From contig NZ_JAIXZS010000059.1 of the NCBI RefSeq assembly GCF_027489515.1, forward strand, positions 1 through 53,888: a DNA stretch of 53,888 nt. The letters run 5' to 3'. Under the pieces are notes generated by a model that did no database searches, was not told the DNA's origin, and worked only from the letters and a program-made list of their open reading frames with translations. Position numbers and translations under genes: made by a program. This document shows, piece after piece, positions 1 through 9,114 of this stretch (within the stretch, counting starts at the first letter, position 1; every line of letters begins with the position of its first letter). Origin of the DNA: Novosphingobium sp. (lineage in GTDB: Bacteria > Pseudomonadota > Alphaproteobacteria > Sphingomonadales > Sphingomonadaceae).

Positions 1-33
1 CCGGCCCCCCGCAGACCCGCACGGGAGAGCGCT

Positions 34-1521
34 ATGAGCATCAACATCGGACCGCCGGCCATCGACGAACTGCGGCCGCGCATCACCGTCATCGGCGTGG
101 GCGGGGCGGGCGGCAACGCTATCGCCAACATGATCAACGCGAAGATCGAGGGCGTCGACTTCGTCGTCGTCAACACCGACGCGCAGGCGCTCAACAATTC
201 GATCGCGGACAACCGCATCCAGCTCGGGCCTGACATGACGCAGGGCCTCGGCGCCGGCGCCCGTCCCGAGGTCGGCCGCGCCGCTGCGGAAGAAACGATC
301 GAGGACATCGAGCGCGCGCTCGAAGGCGTCCATATGTGCTTCATCGCCGCGGGCATGGGCGGCGGCACCGGCACCGGCGCTGCGCCGGTCATCGCCGAGG
401 CTGCCCGCCGCAAGGGTGTGCTCACCGTGGGCGTCGTTACCAAGCCGTTCCTGTTCGAAGGCACGCGCCGCATGCGCGCAGCCGAAAGCGGCATTGCCGA
501 GCTGCAGAAGCACGTCGATACGCTGATTGTCATTCCGAACCAGAACCTGTTCCTGGTCGCCAAGGCGGAAACCACGTTCAAGGAAGCGTTCCAGCTGGCT
601 GACGAAGTGCTCCAGCAGGGCGTGCGTTCGATCACCGATCTCATGGTCATGCCCGGCCTCATCAACCTCGATTTCGCCGACGTTCGCTCGGTCATGGGTG
701 AAATGGGCAAGGCGATGATGGGCACCGGCGAAGGCGAAGGCCCCAACCGCGCGCTCGAAGCCGCAGAACGTGCGATTGCCAACCCGCTGCTCGATGGCGT
801 CTCGATGCAGGGCGCCAAGGGCGTGATCATCTCGATCATCGGCGGCGACGACATGAAGCTGCTCGAAGTCGATGAGGCCGCGAACCACATCCGCGAACTG
901 GTCGATCCCAACGCGAACATCATCTGGGGCTCGGCGTTCAACCCGAACCTCGATGGCAAGATCCGCGTCTCGGTGGTCGCCACCGGCATCGAGCAGACGA
1001 ACGAAATGGCCGAATCCGCCGCACGTCCGGCAATGACCGGCGGCTTGCGTGGCCCAGCGTTCCCGGGCGGCCTTGCCCGTTCGGCACCGCCCGAGCCGGC
1101 ACCCGCGCCGGCTGCGGAAGAGCCGCAGCCCTTCGCTCCTCCCCCGAGCTTCGCAGCGCCCGAATCCGCCGCAAGCGAAGCGGCCGAACCCGAAGCTGCC
1201 GCGCCGGCCGAAGAGCCGCTCGACCTCACGCTCGATCTCTCCGATGCGCAGGACGCTGCACCGCCGGCTGCCGAACCCGGTGAGCTCGAGCTTGGTCTGG
1301 GCGATGCCGAGCCGATCCCGCCGCGCTTCGGCCGCGCGCAACCCGGTCCGGGTGCCGACGCCTCGGGCGATGCGCCGCGCAGCGCGCCGGGCAGCACCTT
1401 GTTCGAACGCATGGCAAATCTCTCGCGCGGCGGTGGCCGCGTGGGCGAGGAGGATGCCGAGGGCGAGGATAGCAGCGCGCTCAATATTCCGCGCTTCCTC
1501 GGCCGTCAGAACAACCAGTAA
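34..1521 (+). CDS. ftsZ: Cell division protein FtsZ
   Basis: Tubulin-like GTPase that polymerises at midcell into the Z-ring and recruits the divisome. The 495-residue protein shows the GTP-binding start [12 protein letters not shown] near residue 24, the tubulin signature [13 protein letters not shown] near residue 109, and the T7 synergy loop [16 protein letters not shown] near residue 305. After the globular core (about 1-320) comes a long Ala/Pro/Glu-rich linker, then a C-terminal peptide [13 protein letters not shown] that fits the conserved tail binding FtsA and other partners. The ATG follows a GGGAGAG ribosome site at about 22-28. The linker makes it longer than the roughly 380-residue enterobacterial protein, as is common in alphaproteobacteria. 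The window starts just upstream, so ftsA and ftsQ cannot be seen. Confidence 0.98.
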   Translation: MSINIGPPAIDELRPRITVIGVGGAGGNAIANMINAKIEGVDFVVVNTDAQALNNSIADNRIQLGPDMTQGLGAGARPEVGRAAAEETIEDIERALEGVHMCFIAAGMGGGTGTGAAPVIAEAARRKGVLTVGVVTKPFLFEGTRRMRAAESGIAELQKHVDTLIVIPNQNLFLVAKAETTFKEAFQLADEVLQQGVRSITDLMVMPGLINLDFADVRSVMGEMGKAMMGTGEGEGPNRALEAAERAIANPLLDGVSMQGAKGVIISIIGGDDMKLLEVDEAANHIRELVDPNANIIWGSAFNPNLDGKIRVSVVATGIEQTNEMAESAARPAMTGGLRGPAFPGGLARSAPPEPAPAPAAEEPQPFAPPPSFAAPESAASEAAEPEAAAPAEEPLDLTLDLSDAQDAAPPAAEPGELELGLGDAEPIPPRFGRAQPGPGADASGDAPRSAPGSTLFERMANLSRGGGRVGEEDAEGEDSSALNIPRFLGRQNNQ

Positions 1522-1528
1522 TTCGGCA

Positions 1529-1567
1529 CGGTCCGGCGCAAGGGTGCTGGACGTGCGGCGCGGACCG
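1529..1567. other. Inverted repeat after ftsZ
   Basis: CGGTCCG at 1529-1535 is matched by CGGACCG at 1561-1567 with a 25-nt loop. It lies in the 143-nt gap between ftsZ and the SPOR gene. No T-run follows, so it is at best a weak or Rho-assisted terminator or an mRNA processing structure. I see nothing else in this gap. Confidence 0.3.
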
Positions 1568-1664
1568 GGCAGGGGCTCTCGGTGCGCGCCGCAACCCATC
1601 GTCCAGACCGATGGTGTGCCGGGCCGTTTTGCGTCTTCACTTCTGCCGCGATAAGGTCGGCCCC

Positions 1665-4079
1665 ATGATCCGCCGTTTTCTTCGTTCCGGGCTCCGGCAC
1701 CGCATCGCCACCGGCCTGCTCGCGGGGAGCGCGCTTGTGCTCGCCGCGCCCGCCATGGCGGCGCAGCAGGCGGGGCCAGTGGATGATGATTCCGCCGAGC
1801 CTGTCGCCACCACCTCCGTGCCCGTGGTCCAGTCGATCGCGCCGAGCCCGACTCGGCTGCTCAATGCCGCATTGGCGAGGCTTGCGCGCGATCCGCGCGA
1901 TATCAGCGCTCTGCTCGATGCCGGCGGCGCTGCGCTCGATCTGGGCGATACCGATGCGGCGATCGGCTTTCTCACCCGTGCCGAGCAGGTCGCCCCGGGC
2001 ACCGCCGGGGTCCGCGCGCGGATGGGGATCGCGATGCTGCGCGCGAACCAGCCGTTCGAGGCGATCCGCTGGTTCGACCTTGCCGATCAGGCCGGCTTCA
2101 ACCGGGTCGAAATGGCCACGGAGCGCGGCCTCGCCTACGATCTCATTGGCGATAATGCCGCCGCGCAGCGCCAGTACCAGCTTGCGCTCACCGCCGGGCA
2201 GAACGACGAGGCAAGCCGCCGATATGCGCTCAGCCTCGTCATCGCTGGGGACCGGCGCGGCGCAGAGCTCGTGATCCAGCCGTTGCTTGAGCGGCGCGAT
2301 CGCGGGGCGTGGCGCGTGCGTGCCTTCATCATGGCGATTTCCGGACAGAGCGACGAGGCCGAGGGCATTGCCCGAGCGACGATGCCCGCCGATCTCGCCG
2401 CCGCGATTTCGCCCTATCTGCGCTACATGCCGCGCCTCACGGCAGCGCAGCAGGCTGCCGCTGCCAATCTCGGACGTTTCCCGCGTGCGGCCGATATCGG
2501 ACGCGACGATCCGCAGATCGTCCAGTACGCGCTGGCGCATCCGCGCGCGCCGCGGGTCGATGCGGCGCTTGTCCCGCAAGGCGAGGCGCTCGGCGCGCGG
2601 GGACGTGACGATCGCTCGAAGCGCCGCCGTCCGGGCAAGGACGAGAAGCGCGATACCGCTCTGGCCGCCGCTGCTCCCGCTGGATCTGCAGCTCAGGCAC
2701 CCGCCGGCAAGCCCGCGGTCAGCGCACCCTGGGGCCTTCAGCCAGGTACGCGGACTGCGGCTGCGGCGCCGCAGCAGGCGCTGCCCGCGCCGCAGTTCCA
2801 AAGCCTTTCGCAGCCGACCCCGTCGCCGACTGTGCCGCCAGCGCCGACACCCGCGCGGCCGCCGGTGCTGTCGAAGCTCGATGTGCCGCCGGGGACCCCG
2901 CTGGCTCCGCCGCCCACCCCGCAGCCGCGCGCTGTCGCGCCCACCCCGATCCCTGCGCCCCCGCCGACGCAGCCAGTCGCCGTACCGCCAGTTCCGAAGC
3001 CTGCCGTGGTAACGCCAGTCCCCGCGCCGGTTCAGATCGCGGCGGCGACACCTCCCGCCGCCACGCCGGCTCCTGCCCCCGCACCTGATTCAGCCGCGGC
3101 ACCTTCTGCAGCGGTCCTTGGGACACCAACCGTAACCGGACCGCAGCTCGCGCTTGCTTCGCCCGCACCCACGGCAGCCGGCTCGCCCGCTGCGACGACG
3201 GCGCCGGCTTCACAGCAGCCCGCGCCAGTTCCGGCCCCGGCCACAGCAACGCCGCCACCGCCGCCACCTCCGCCGCCAGCCACGACGGCGACCCCGCCGG
3301 CCGCCAGTGCGCCGGCTGACTTCCGCAGCGCATTCGATGGCTTCAAGCCGCCCGAGCAGGAAACCGGCGCGACCAAGGAAGCTGTCGACCTCGCGCGGAT
3401 CGAGGCCCTGCGCGAATCGGCCAAGGCGGCAGCGGCCAAGGGCAAGAGCAAGGACCGCACCGCTACCAAGGATCGCGGCGAACGCCCCGATGGCCCGACC
3501 GCCGTCTCGCGCACCAGCGATCAGGATGCGGCGGAGCCCGCCGTCACCCGCGGTAGCAAGGAAAAGCCGGCGGAGAAGGACGCCAAGGCCAAGCTCGCCA
3601 AGGACAAGCTCGCGCTCGATACCGATTGCCTCAACCCGACCGACAAGGGCAAGTCCGGCAAGTCCGCCGGTCGGGGCAAGGCCGCGCCGGCAAAGGGCAA
3701 GGCGACCTCGAAATCCGGCGCGAAGTCCGCAAAGGGCAAGGGCGCGGCGGAAGCCCAGTGCCCGCCCGAAAATGGCAAGAAGGCGAAGGGCAAGGCCGAG
3801 CCTCAGCACGCCAGCCGCATCTGGGTTCAGGTGCTGACCGGCTCGAACCGCGCGGCCATGAGCAAGGAGTGGCAGCGCCTTGCCAGCACGGCCGCCGCGC
3901 TCAGGGGGCGCAAGCCTTCGATCACCCCCTGGCGCAGCAATTATCGTTTGCTGACAGGGCCTTTCGCCAGCGATGCCGAAGCGCAGGCGTTCGTCGAAAA
4001 GCTGCGCGGGCAGGGCGTCAGCAGCTACCAGTGGACCAGCCCGGCGGGCCAGGAGGTGGATGGCCTGGGCGTGAAGTAG
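1665..4079 (+). CDS. SPOR-domain, TPR-containing exported protein
   Basis: An 804-residue protein with an N-terminal signal peptide (MIRRFLRSGLRHR, then a hydrophobic stretch ending APAMAAQ). Next come TPR-like alpha-helical repeats at roughly 50-250, a very long Pro/Ala-rich linker at about 330-560, a Lys/Ala-rich basic segment at about 560-710, and a C-terminal SPOR domain from about residue 717 (RIWVQVLTGSNRAAMSKEW) to near the end. SPOR domains bind denuded glycan strands at the septum, so together with the upstream ftsZ a periplasmic role in division or septal peptidoglycan turnover is inferred. The ATG at 1665 is chosen over an upstream in-frame one because it begins the signal peptide. 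The disordered linker could span the periplasm. Exact function unknown. Confidence 0.85.
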   Translation: MIRRFLRSGLRHRIATGLLAGSALVLAAPAMAAQQAGPVDDDSAEPVATTSVPVVQSIAPSPTRLLNAALARLARDPRDISALLDAGGAALDLGDTDAAIGFLTRAEQVAPGTAGVRARMGIAMLRANQPFEAIRWFDLADQAGFNRVEMATERGLAYDLIGDNAAAQRQYQLALTAGQNDEASRRYALSLVIAGDRRGAELVIQPLLERRDRGAWRVRAFIMAISGQSDEAEGIARATMPADLAAAISPYLRYMPRLTAAQQAAAANLGRFPRAADIGRDDPQIVQYALAHPRAPRVDAALVPQGEALGARGRDDRSKRRRPGKDEKRDTALAAAAPAGSAAQAPAGKPAVSAPWGLQPGTRTAAAAPQQALPAPQFQSLSQPTPSPTVPPAPTPARPPVLSKLDVPPGTPLAPPPTPQPRAVAPTPIPAPPPTQPVAVPPVPKPAVVTPVPAPVQIAAATPPAATPAPAPAPDSAAAPSAAVLGTPTVTGPQLALASPAPTAAGSPAATTAPASQQPAPVPAPATATPPPPPPPPPATTATPPAASAPADFRSAFDGFKPPEQETGATKEAVDLARIEALRESAKAAAAKGKSKDRTATKDRGERPDGPTAVSRTSDQDAAEPAVTRGSKEKPAEKDAKAKLAKDKLALDTDCLNPTDKGKSGKSAGRGKAAPAKGKATSKSGAKSAKGKGAAEAQCPPENGKKAKGKAEPQHASRIWVQVLTGSNRAAMSKEWQRLASTAAALRGRKPSITPWRSNYRLLTGPFASDAEAQAFVEKLRGQGVSSYQWTSPAGQEVDGLGVK

Positions 4080-4082
4080 GTC

Positions 4083-4120
4083 CTGTGGAGCGGCGGCGGC
4101 CTCCCACCGCTTCTCCACAG
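4083..4120. other. Stem-loop after SPOR gene
   Basis: CTGTGGAG at 4083-4090 pairs perfectly with CTCCACAG at 4113-4120 directly after the stop codon of the SPOR gene. No T-run follows, so a canonical intrinsic terminator is not supported; it may stabilise the mRNA 3' end. Confidence 0.4.
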
Positions 4121-4236
4121 CTTATGAACAGACTAGTCGAGTTTTGCCCAGCCCTGCACGGGGTCCCGATTGCCGCCAAGTGCCCTCTCCGCGATGGCAC
4201 GCAAGAGCCCAGTCCGGGCTGTCCAAGGAACACGTG

Positions 4237-4740
4237 ATGCGCACCGGCCATGAAGACAGCGAACGCGACGATGCGGCGCCGGTCGATATGCTGGCCTCGC
4301 TGTTCGAGGCGCGGGGCTGGCCCTGCGAATTCGTTTCCGAGGACGAGATCCACGGTGAGATTCAGGGCAGCTGGGCCAGCTACCAGCTCCGTTGCATCTG
4401 GCGCAGCGAGGACCATGTCCTCCAGATCCTCTGCCTGCCCGATATCCGCGTGCCCGATGACAAGCGCGGACCGATGTTCGAAATCATGGCGCTCATCAAT
4501 GAGCAGGTCTGGCTCGGCCACTTCGATATCTGGTCGAACGGCTCGGTCCTGCTCTACCGCCACGGCCTGATGCTGGGCGACGACGGCCTCCTCAGTCTCG
4601 TTCAGGCGCAGACTGCAATCGAAGCCGCGGTCGATGAATGCGATCGGTTCTATCCGGCCTTCCAGTTCCTCCTCTGGGGCGACAAGGCCCCCGCTGACGC
4701 CCTCGCCAGCGCCCTGATCGACGCTGCGGGCGAGGCCTGA
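4237..4740 (+). CDS. YbjN-domain protein
   Basis: A 167-residue soluble acidic protein matching the YbjN family (a fold like that of type III secretion chaperones): an N-terminal segment VDMLASLFEARGWPCEF, alternating strands with GSWASYQLRC, and a helix ending DECDRFYPAFQFLLWG. Members occur widely in sphingomonads next to proC. E. coli YbjN affects motility and stress responses, but the biochemical role is unknown. The ATG at 4237 is preceded by AAGGAA at 4225-4230, which decides this start over longer in-frame alternatives. It sits 84 nt before proC, separated by a GC hairpin. Confidence 0.8.
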   Translation: MRTGHEDSERDDAAPVDMLASLFEARGWPCEFVSEDEIHGEIQGSWASYQLRCIWRSEDHVLQILCLPDIRVPDDKRGPMFEIMALINEQVWLGHFDIWSNGSVLLYRHGLMLGDDGLLSLVQAQTAIEAAVDECDRFYPAFQFLLWGDKAPADALASALIDAAGEA

Positions 4741-4760
4741 TCAAACAAGGCTCTTGATCC

Positions 4761-4795
4761 CCCCTCCCGCTTGCGGGAGGGGTCGGGGGTGGCCC
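4761..4795. repeat. Family B GC hairpin repeat (single unit)
   Basis: CCCCTCCCGC at 4761-4770 pairs perfectly with GCGGGAGGGG at 4773-4782 around a TT loop, followed by a G-rich tail GTCGGGGGTGG. The same unit recurs near 20.34, 47.16, 51.3 and 51.93 kb, always between genes. Here it is a single unit between ybjN and proC and could also attenuate or protect the transcript. Confidence 0.75.
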
Positions 4796-4824
4796 CTTCT
4801 CCCTTGCGGCCCCGGAGACCCGAC

Positions 4825-5628
4825 GTGACCTTCTCCCTCATCCAGTTCGGCTGCGGCAACATGGGCGGCGCCATGCTGACCGGCTGGCTCGCTGCCGGGT
4901 TCGATCCCGCGGCCTTCACCGTTGTCGATCCCATGCTGGCCGAAGCCCCCGCCGGCGTGCGACTGCTGCGCGAGGCACCTGCCGAAGCCTTACCGGCCGA
5001 TGTCGTCCTGCTCGGTTTCAAGCCGCAGCAGTTTGGCGCTTCTGCCCCCGCCATTTCGCCACATGTGGGGGAGGGTACACTGCTGCTTTCCATCCTCGCC
5101 GGGGTGGATGTCGCGACTTTGCGCGCCGCCTTTCCGCAGGCCGCGGGGATCGTCCGCGTGATGCCCAATCTCGCCGCCGCGATCGGCAAATCTCCCATCG
5201 CACTTTACGGTGATGCGCCGGGTGCTTTGGGAGAGCGGACTGAGGCGCTGATGGCCCCGCTCGGCCCCGCCGAATGGCTGGCCGAGGAAAGCGCGATGGA
5301 CATCGTCACCGCGCTCGCCGGCTCGGGTCCGGCCTTCGTCTACCGCTTCATCGATGCCCTGGCCGAAGGCGCGGCCGCGCTTGGCCTGCCGCGCAGCCAG
5401 GCCGACCGGCTTGCGCTCGCCATGGTCGAAGGCGCCGCCGCGCTCGCCGCCTCCGCCTCCGCCGCGCCCGGCGAGCTCGCCCGCCGCGTGGCGAGCCCCG
5501 GCGGCACCACCGAAGCAGGTTTGAAGGTACTCGATGCCGACCAGCGCCTCGCTGCCCTGGTTACCGACACCTTGCGCGCCGCGCGCGACCGGAGCGCCGA
5601 ACTCACGCAGGCGGCGCGCCTCGGATAG
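4825..5628 (+). CDS. proC: Pyrroline-5-carboxylate reductase
   Basis: Catalyses the last step of proline synthesis, NAD(P)H-dependent reduction of pyrroline-5-carboxylate, in the cytoplasm. The 267-residue protein has the Rossmann motif GCGNMGGAM near residue 9 and the family signatures GSGPAFVYRFIDALAEGA near 157 and SPGGTTEAGLKVL near 227. The GTG at 4825 is preferred because GGAGA at 4814-4818 lies six bases upstream and gives the usual family length; a TTG at 4771 would add 18 residues encoded by the GC hairpin repeat. proB lies 3.5 kb downstream in a separate unit; proA is not in the window. Confidence 0.95.
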   Translation: MTFSLIQFGCGNMGGAMLTGWLAAGFDPAAFTVVDPMLAEAPAGVRLLREAPAEALPADVVLLGFKPQQFGASAPAISPHVGEGTLLLSILAGVDVATLRAAFPQAAGIVRVMPNLAAAIGKSPIALYGDAPGALGERTEALMAPLGPAEWLAEESAMDIVTALAGSGPAFVYRFIDALAEGAAALGLPRSQADRLALAMVEGAAALAASASAAPGELARRVASPGGTTEAGLKVLDADQRLAALVTDTLRAARDRSAELTQAARLG

Positions 5629-5670
5629 TGCCGAATACAGGGCTGGGGCAAAACCGGAACTTATTACGCT

Positions 5671-5700
5671 TTGACACACTCTGTTATGGCCCTCCTGCTT
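5671..5700 (+). promoter_or_regulatory. Possible -35 element before the BI-1 gene
   Basis: TTGACA at 5671-5676 is a perfect sigma-70 -35 hexamer about 100 bp upstream of the BI-1 start. No convincing -10 hexamer lies at 16-18 bp spacing, which is common in alphaproteobacterial promoters, so this is only a candidate. Confidence 0.3.
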
Positions 5701-5772
5701 GAAAAGGCTTTGGTTTGGGGCGATATTGGCAGCAGTCGGTCCATCCCGGGCCGAAACGGAGTTTGGTACGTC

Positions 5773-6516
5773 ATGGCAAACTGGAATGACCCCCAGCCCT
5801 CGGGCTGGAGCCCGGCAGGCTTCGGCGCTGCGGCGGGTCTCGCCGGGCGCGGCGCCGCGTATGATGCGGGTCTGCGCCGCTACATGCTGTCGATCTACAA
5901 CTACATGGCCTCGGGCGTTCTGCTCTCGGGCGTGGTCGCGCTGCTGTTCGCAACGTCCGGCATGGCCGAGGCGGTGTTCGGCACCCCCCTGCGCTGGCTC
6001 GTCGCGCTCGCCCCGCTTGCCATCGTCATGGTGATGAGCTTCGGTGCGAACCGTATCTCGACAACGACGATGCAGGCGCTGTTCTGGGCCTTCAGCGTGC
6101 TGATGGGCATCTCGCTCTCGGCGATCTTCGCGGTTTACACCGGCCCTTCGATCGCGGCGACGTTCTTCGCGACCGCGGGCGCCTTCGCCGGTCTCAGCCT
6201 TTATGGCTACACCACCACGAAGAGCCTGTCGGGCTTCGGCACGTTCCTGATCATGGGCCTCGTCGGCATCCTGATCGCGAGCCTGATCAACGTGTTCCTG
6301 CAGTCGGCGGGCCTGGCCTGGGGCATCAGCTTCCTTGGCGTCCTGATCTTCGCAGGCCTCACCGCCTACGATACGCAGAAGCTCAAGCTGATGTACGATC
6401 AGGTCGCGGGCACCGAATTCGCGGGCAAGATGATCGTTCTCGGCGCGCTCACGCTCTACCTCGATTTCGTCAACATGTTCACGTTCCTGCTGCAGTTCAT
6501 GGGCGATCGCCGCTGA
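5773..6516 (+). CDS. Bax inhibitor-1 / YccA family membrane protein
   Basis: A 247-residue integral membrane protein with seven apparent hydrophobic segments (from YMASGVLLSGVVALLFA near residue 40 to the end) and the family's motifs: TMQALFWAFSVLMGISLS, the GYTTTKSL segment, and a conserved acidic C-terminal region with TAYDTQKLKLMYD. BI-1/TMBIM proteins are pH-sensitive calcium-leak channels or modulators of membrane proteases; the bacterial substrate is not established. The ATG at 5773 begins MANWNDPQ; upstream in-frame codons run through the promoter-like region. A strong intrinsic terminator follows, so it is probably monocistronic. Confidence 0.92.
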   Translation: MANWNDPQPSGWSPAGFGAAAGLAGRGAAYDAGLRRYMLSIYNYMASGVLLSGVVALLFATSGMAEAVFGTPLRWLVALAPLAIVMVMSFGANRISTTTMQALFWAFSVLMGISLSAIFAVYTGPSIAATFFATAGAFAGLSLYGYTTTKSLSGFGTFLIMGLVGILIASLINVFLQSAGLAWGISFLGVLIFAGLTAYDTQKLKLMYDQVAGTEFAGKMIVLGALTLYLDFVNMFTFLLQFMGDRR

Positions 6517-6545
6517 TCTGAAGCAAGATTGAAGCACATTACCGT

Positions 6546-6582
6546 GCCCGGCGGGCCATCCGGCTCGCCGGGCATTTTCTTT
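6546..6582 (+). terminator. Rho-independent terminator
   Basis: GCCCGGCG at 6546-6553 pairs with CGCCGGGC at 6566-6573. The stem extends inward (GGCC/GGCT) to an ATCC loop and is followed by ATTTTCTTT. This is a textbook intrinsic terminator for the BI-1 gene. Confidence 0.9.
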
Positions 6583-6635
6583 GCCCGGCACGCGGGGTAA
6601 GGCGCTGCCTAATGACCTTGGGGGGACCCACTCGC

Positions 6636-7433
6636 ATGCCACGTTTCTCGCGCCCTGCGGCGCCAGCTTTCCAGCGTATCGCCCGCTTCCTGCCAGCCGC
6701 CGTGCTCGCGGCCGCATTGGCCAGCTGCGCCGCGCCCGCGCCGCCGCCACCCCCGCCGCCGCCGCCGCCGCCGCCCAAGCCCTATATCCCGCCGCCGCCC
6801 AAGCCGATGCCGCCTGCCGGCGCGAGCGACAACCTCACTATTCCTCCGCTCGATGCCAGCGGCCTGCGCCAGTCGGTCAACCGCAATATCTCGCCCACAC
6901 AGATGCTGTGGAACCTGCGCTCGGCCTTCAACGTCGCCGCACTGAATTGCAGCGACCCGAAGCACGCCGAGATCCTGCCGCGCTACAGGGCGTTCCTGAA
7001 GAACTATGACAAGACGCTGCTCGCCGCGAACCGCAAGGTCGATGCCGAGTTCAAGGCCCGCTACGGCGCGAAGTTCACTGCCCCGCGCGAGGCTTACATG
7101 ACTTCGGTCTACAACCATTTCGCGCTGCCGCCGGCGATGAACGAGTTCTGCACCGCCACGCTTGCCGTCACCGGCGATCTCGCCGCGCTCACGCCGGCGG
7201 CTCCGGCGCCAGCGCCGGCAAGGAAGGGCAAGGCCAAGGTTGCCGCACCGAAGCCGATCACCCTCAAGCCCGCCGAGCTCGAGGCCTTCGCGGTGCGCAG
7301 CCTGCCCAACATCGAGGTGGTCTACGACGATTTCTACCGGCGCTATGAGAAGTACCGGCTCGATCTCGCCGAATGGAACGCCAAGTACGGCCCGCCTTCC
7401 GCCACGGCGACAGCCGCGAGCGGGACGCCCTGA
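6636..7433 (+). CDS. Proline-rich lipoprotein of unknown function
   Basis: A 265-residue predicted lipoprotein. After a short basic start, the hydrophobic segment ends in a lipobox LASC near residue 30; the cysteine is followed by APAPP and a run of twelve prolines, then KPYIPPPPKP. The rest is a helical domain (about 55-190, with LPRYRAFLKNYDKTLLAANRKV), an Ala/Pro linker with KKGKAK-like basic residues, and a C-terminal helix YDDFYRRYEKYRLDLAEW. I do not recognise a named family. The ATG at 6636 is chosen because it leaves a normal lipoprotein signal; one 24 nt upstream is also possible. It is probably anchored in the outer membrane, since no Asp follows the lipid-bearing Cys. Confidence 0.7.
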   Translation: MPRFSRPAAPAFQRIARFLPAAVLAAALASCAAPAPPPPPPPPPPPPKPYIPPPPKPMPPAGASDNLTIPPLDASGLRQSVNRNISPTQMLWNLRSAFNVAALNCSDPKHAEILPRYRAFLKNYDKTLLAANRKVDAEFKARYGAKFTAPREAYMTSVYNHFALPPAMNEFCTATLAVTGDLAALTPAAPAPAPARKGKAKVAAPKPITLKPAELEAFAVRSLPNIEVVYDDFYRRYEKYRLDLAEWNAKYGPPSATATAASGTP

Positions 7434-7455
7434 GGGGTTTGGTCTAACCGAGACT

Positions 7456-7544
7456 CGTCACCCGCGAGGCGCGCAGCGACGAAGCAATCCAGAGCTTCAT
7501 GCACAACCGCTCTGGATTGCTTCGCTGCGCTCGCAATGACGAGG
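7456..7544. repeat. Family A REP-like palindrome, full copy
   Basis: GAAGCAATCCAGAGC at 7481-7495 is inverted at 7509-7523, flanked by CGTCA at 7456 and TGACG at 7537-7541. Further full copies lie at 38196-38280 and 53674-53752. It sits between the lipoprotein gene and tRNA-Ala. The rest of the gap up to the tRNA shows nothing identifiable. Confidence 0.9.
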
Positions 7545-7653
7545 GTGGGAGAGCTTTACCATTTTGCACTTGGCAAGCGCGGCCCCGCTGGGCTAAGGGC
7601 CGCGCTCCCGGCAGGGCAGCGTTCGCGTTGCCATGTCGGAGGATACTGGGAAC

Positions 7654-7726
<73 letters not shown>

Positions 7727-7729
<3 letters not shown>

Positions 7730-7870
7730 GTATGCTGTAAATTGGCCCTGAACGGCCTGCGAACGGCACCTTTCTGCGCTTCCGGTGCTCACGACCTGAT
7801 TGGTCGCTGCGCGCCGGTTCTCGAAAGGCACCATTCTCGGCTCGTCCAGAGCCAATTTCCAACATACTGG
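7727..7870. repeat. 144-bp imperfect palindrome abutting tRNA-Ala
   Basis: The left arm starts in the CCA end of the tRNA with CCAGTATGCTGTAAATTGG. The right arm ends CATACTGG at 7870 and, read on the other strand, begins CCAGTATGTTGGAAATTGG. By hand about 37 of the outer 48 positions match, and the centre (7792-7806) is a small perfect hairpin CGACC/GGTCG. The element fills the gap between tRNA-Ala and obg. It could be a MITE-like element, a recombination relic or an unusual terminator. Confidence 0.7.
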
Positions 7871-7924
7871 CCTTGCCCGCCCACCCTGCGCGACAATTTT
7901 CGCGTTTTCCGTTAGAACCAATCC

Positions 7925-8980
7925 ATGCATTTTCTCGACCAGGCCAAGATTTTCATCCGCTCCGGCGCGGGCGGGCCCGGTGCGGTCAGCTTCCGGCGCG
8001 AGAAGTATGTCGAATATGGCGGCCCCGATGGCGGCAATGGCGGCAAGGGCGGAGACATCATTTTCGAGGCGATCAGTGGGCTCAACACCCTGATCGACTT
8101 TCGTTACACTCAGCACTTCAAGGCCCCGCGCGGCGGCGGCGGTGCGGGCAAGAACCGCACCGGTGCGGGGGGCGATGATCTCGTGATCAAGGTCCCCGTC
8201 GGCACCCAGGTGATCGACGAGGACGGCGAGACGGTGCTCCTCGATCTCACCGAGCCGGGGATGCGCGTCACTCTCCTGCGCGGCGGCGATGGCGGGCGCG
8301 GCAACCTCTCTTACAAGACCTCGACCAACCGTGCTCCGCGCAATGTCGGGCCGGGCTGGCCGGGCCAGGAAATGTACGTCTGGCTGCGCTTGAAGTTGCT
8401 GGCGGATGCAGGGCTCGTCGGTCTGCCCAATGCGGGCAAGTCCACCTTCATCAACCAGATTACCAACACCAAAGCCAAAGTAGGTGACTACGCCTTCACC
8501 ACCTTGCGCCCGCAACTCGGCGTCGTGCGCCACAAGAACCGCGAATTCGTGCTGGCGGATATTCCCGGCCTCATCGCCGGCGCCGCCGAAGGCGCCGGGG
8601 TGGGCGACCGCTTCCTCGGCCATATCGAACGCTGCCGCGTGCTCATCCACCTCATCGACATCAACGGCACCGATCCCGCCGAAGCGCTGCGCATCGTCGA
8701 GGAAGAACTCGAAGCCTATGGCGGCGGCCTCGAAGACAAGCCACGCCTCATCGCGCTCAACAAGATCGACACGGTCGACGCAGAGCTTGTCAGCGCCTTC
8801 CGGGCCGAGCTTCGCGCAGCAGGGGCAAGGCGCGTGTTTCCGATCTCGGGCGCAACAGGCAAGGGCATGAACGCGCTGCTCGACGCCGTCCTCGACCACC
8901 TCCCCGCCGCCACCGCGACCGAACGTCCCGAAGGCGAGGTTGAGGACGCCGAAGACCAGAAGCCCTGGTCGCCGATCTGA
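7925..8980 (+). CDS. obg: GTPase Obg/CgtA
   Basis: Essential GTPase acting in 50S ribosome assembly and stringent and growth control. The 351-residue protein has the glycine-rich Obg fold at 1-158 (FIRSGAGGPGAVSFRREKY, GGPDGGNGGKGGD). The G domain follows: G1 GLPNAGKST near 165, switch II DIPGLI, G4 NKID near 281 and G5 SGATG near 310. It ends with a short acidic tail rather than a long OCT domain. The ATG at 7925 begins the canonical MHFLDQAKIF. proB follows downstream, a common alphaproteobacterial order. Confidence 0.97.
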   Translation: MHFLDQAKIFIRSGAGGPGAVSFRREKYVEYGGPDGGNGGKGGDIIFEAISGLNTLIDFRYTQHFKAPRGGGGAGKNRTGAGGDDLVIKVPVGTQVIDEDGETVLLDLTEPGMRVTLLRGGDGGRGNLSYKTSTNRAPRNVGPGWPGQEMYVWLRLKLLADAGLVGLPNAGKSTFINQITNTKAKVGDYAFTTLRPQLGVVRHKNREFVLADIPGLIAGAAEGAGVGDRFLGHIERCRVLIHLIDINGTDPAEALRIVEEELEAYGGGLEDKPRLIALNKIDTVDAELVSAFRAELRAAGARRVFPISGATGKGMNALLDAVLDHLPAATATERPEGEVEDAEDQKPWSPI

Positions 8981-9010
8981 GCTGATCCTTTGCCGGGTCA
9001 CCCCAACTTC

Positions 9011-9040
9011 GTGATTGCTTTGCTGCGCTCGCAATGACGA
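9011..9040. repeat. Family A repeat, half copy
   Basis: GTGATTGCTTTGCTGCGCTC followed by GCAATGACGA matches only the right arm of the family A palindrome seen at 7509-7541. It lies in the obg-proB gap and appears to be a decayed or truncated copy. Confidence 0.7.
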
Positions 9041-9114
9041 ATGGATCGGCGCGCAGGCCGCTCCCCACCCAACCCCTTCCCGCGCCGCTGCATTTCCCCT
9101 AAGCGGCGGCCACC

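Noticed and set aside
4081..4140. DnaA-box-like CTCCACAGCTTATGAACA as an origin signal
   Set aside because: Only one weak match, no cluster of boxes or AT-rich unwinding region, and no dnaA or dnaN near it.
4990..6750. 586-codon minus-strand frame across proC and the BI-1 gene
   Set aside because: It spans two real plus-strand genes and their terminator and lacks domain features.
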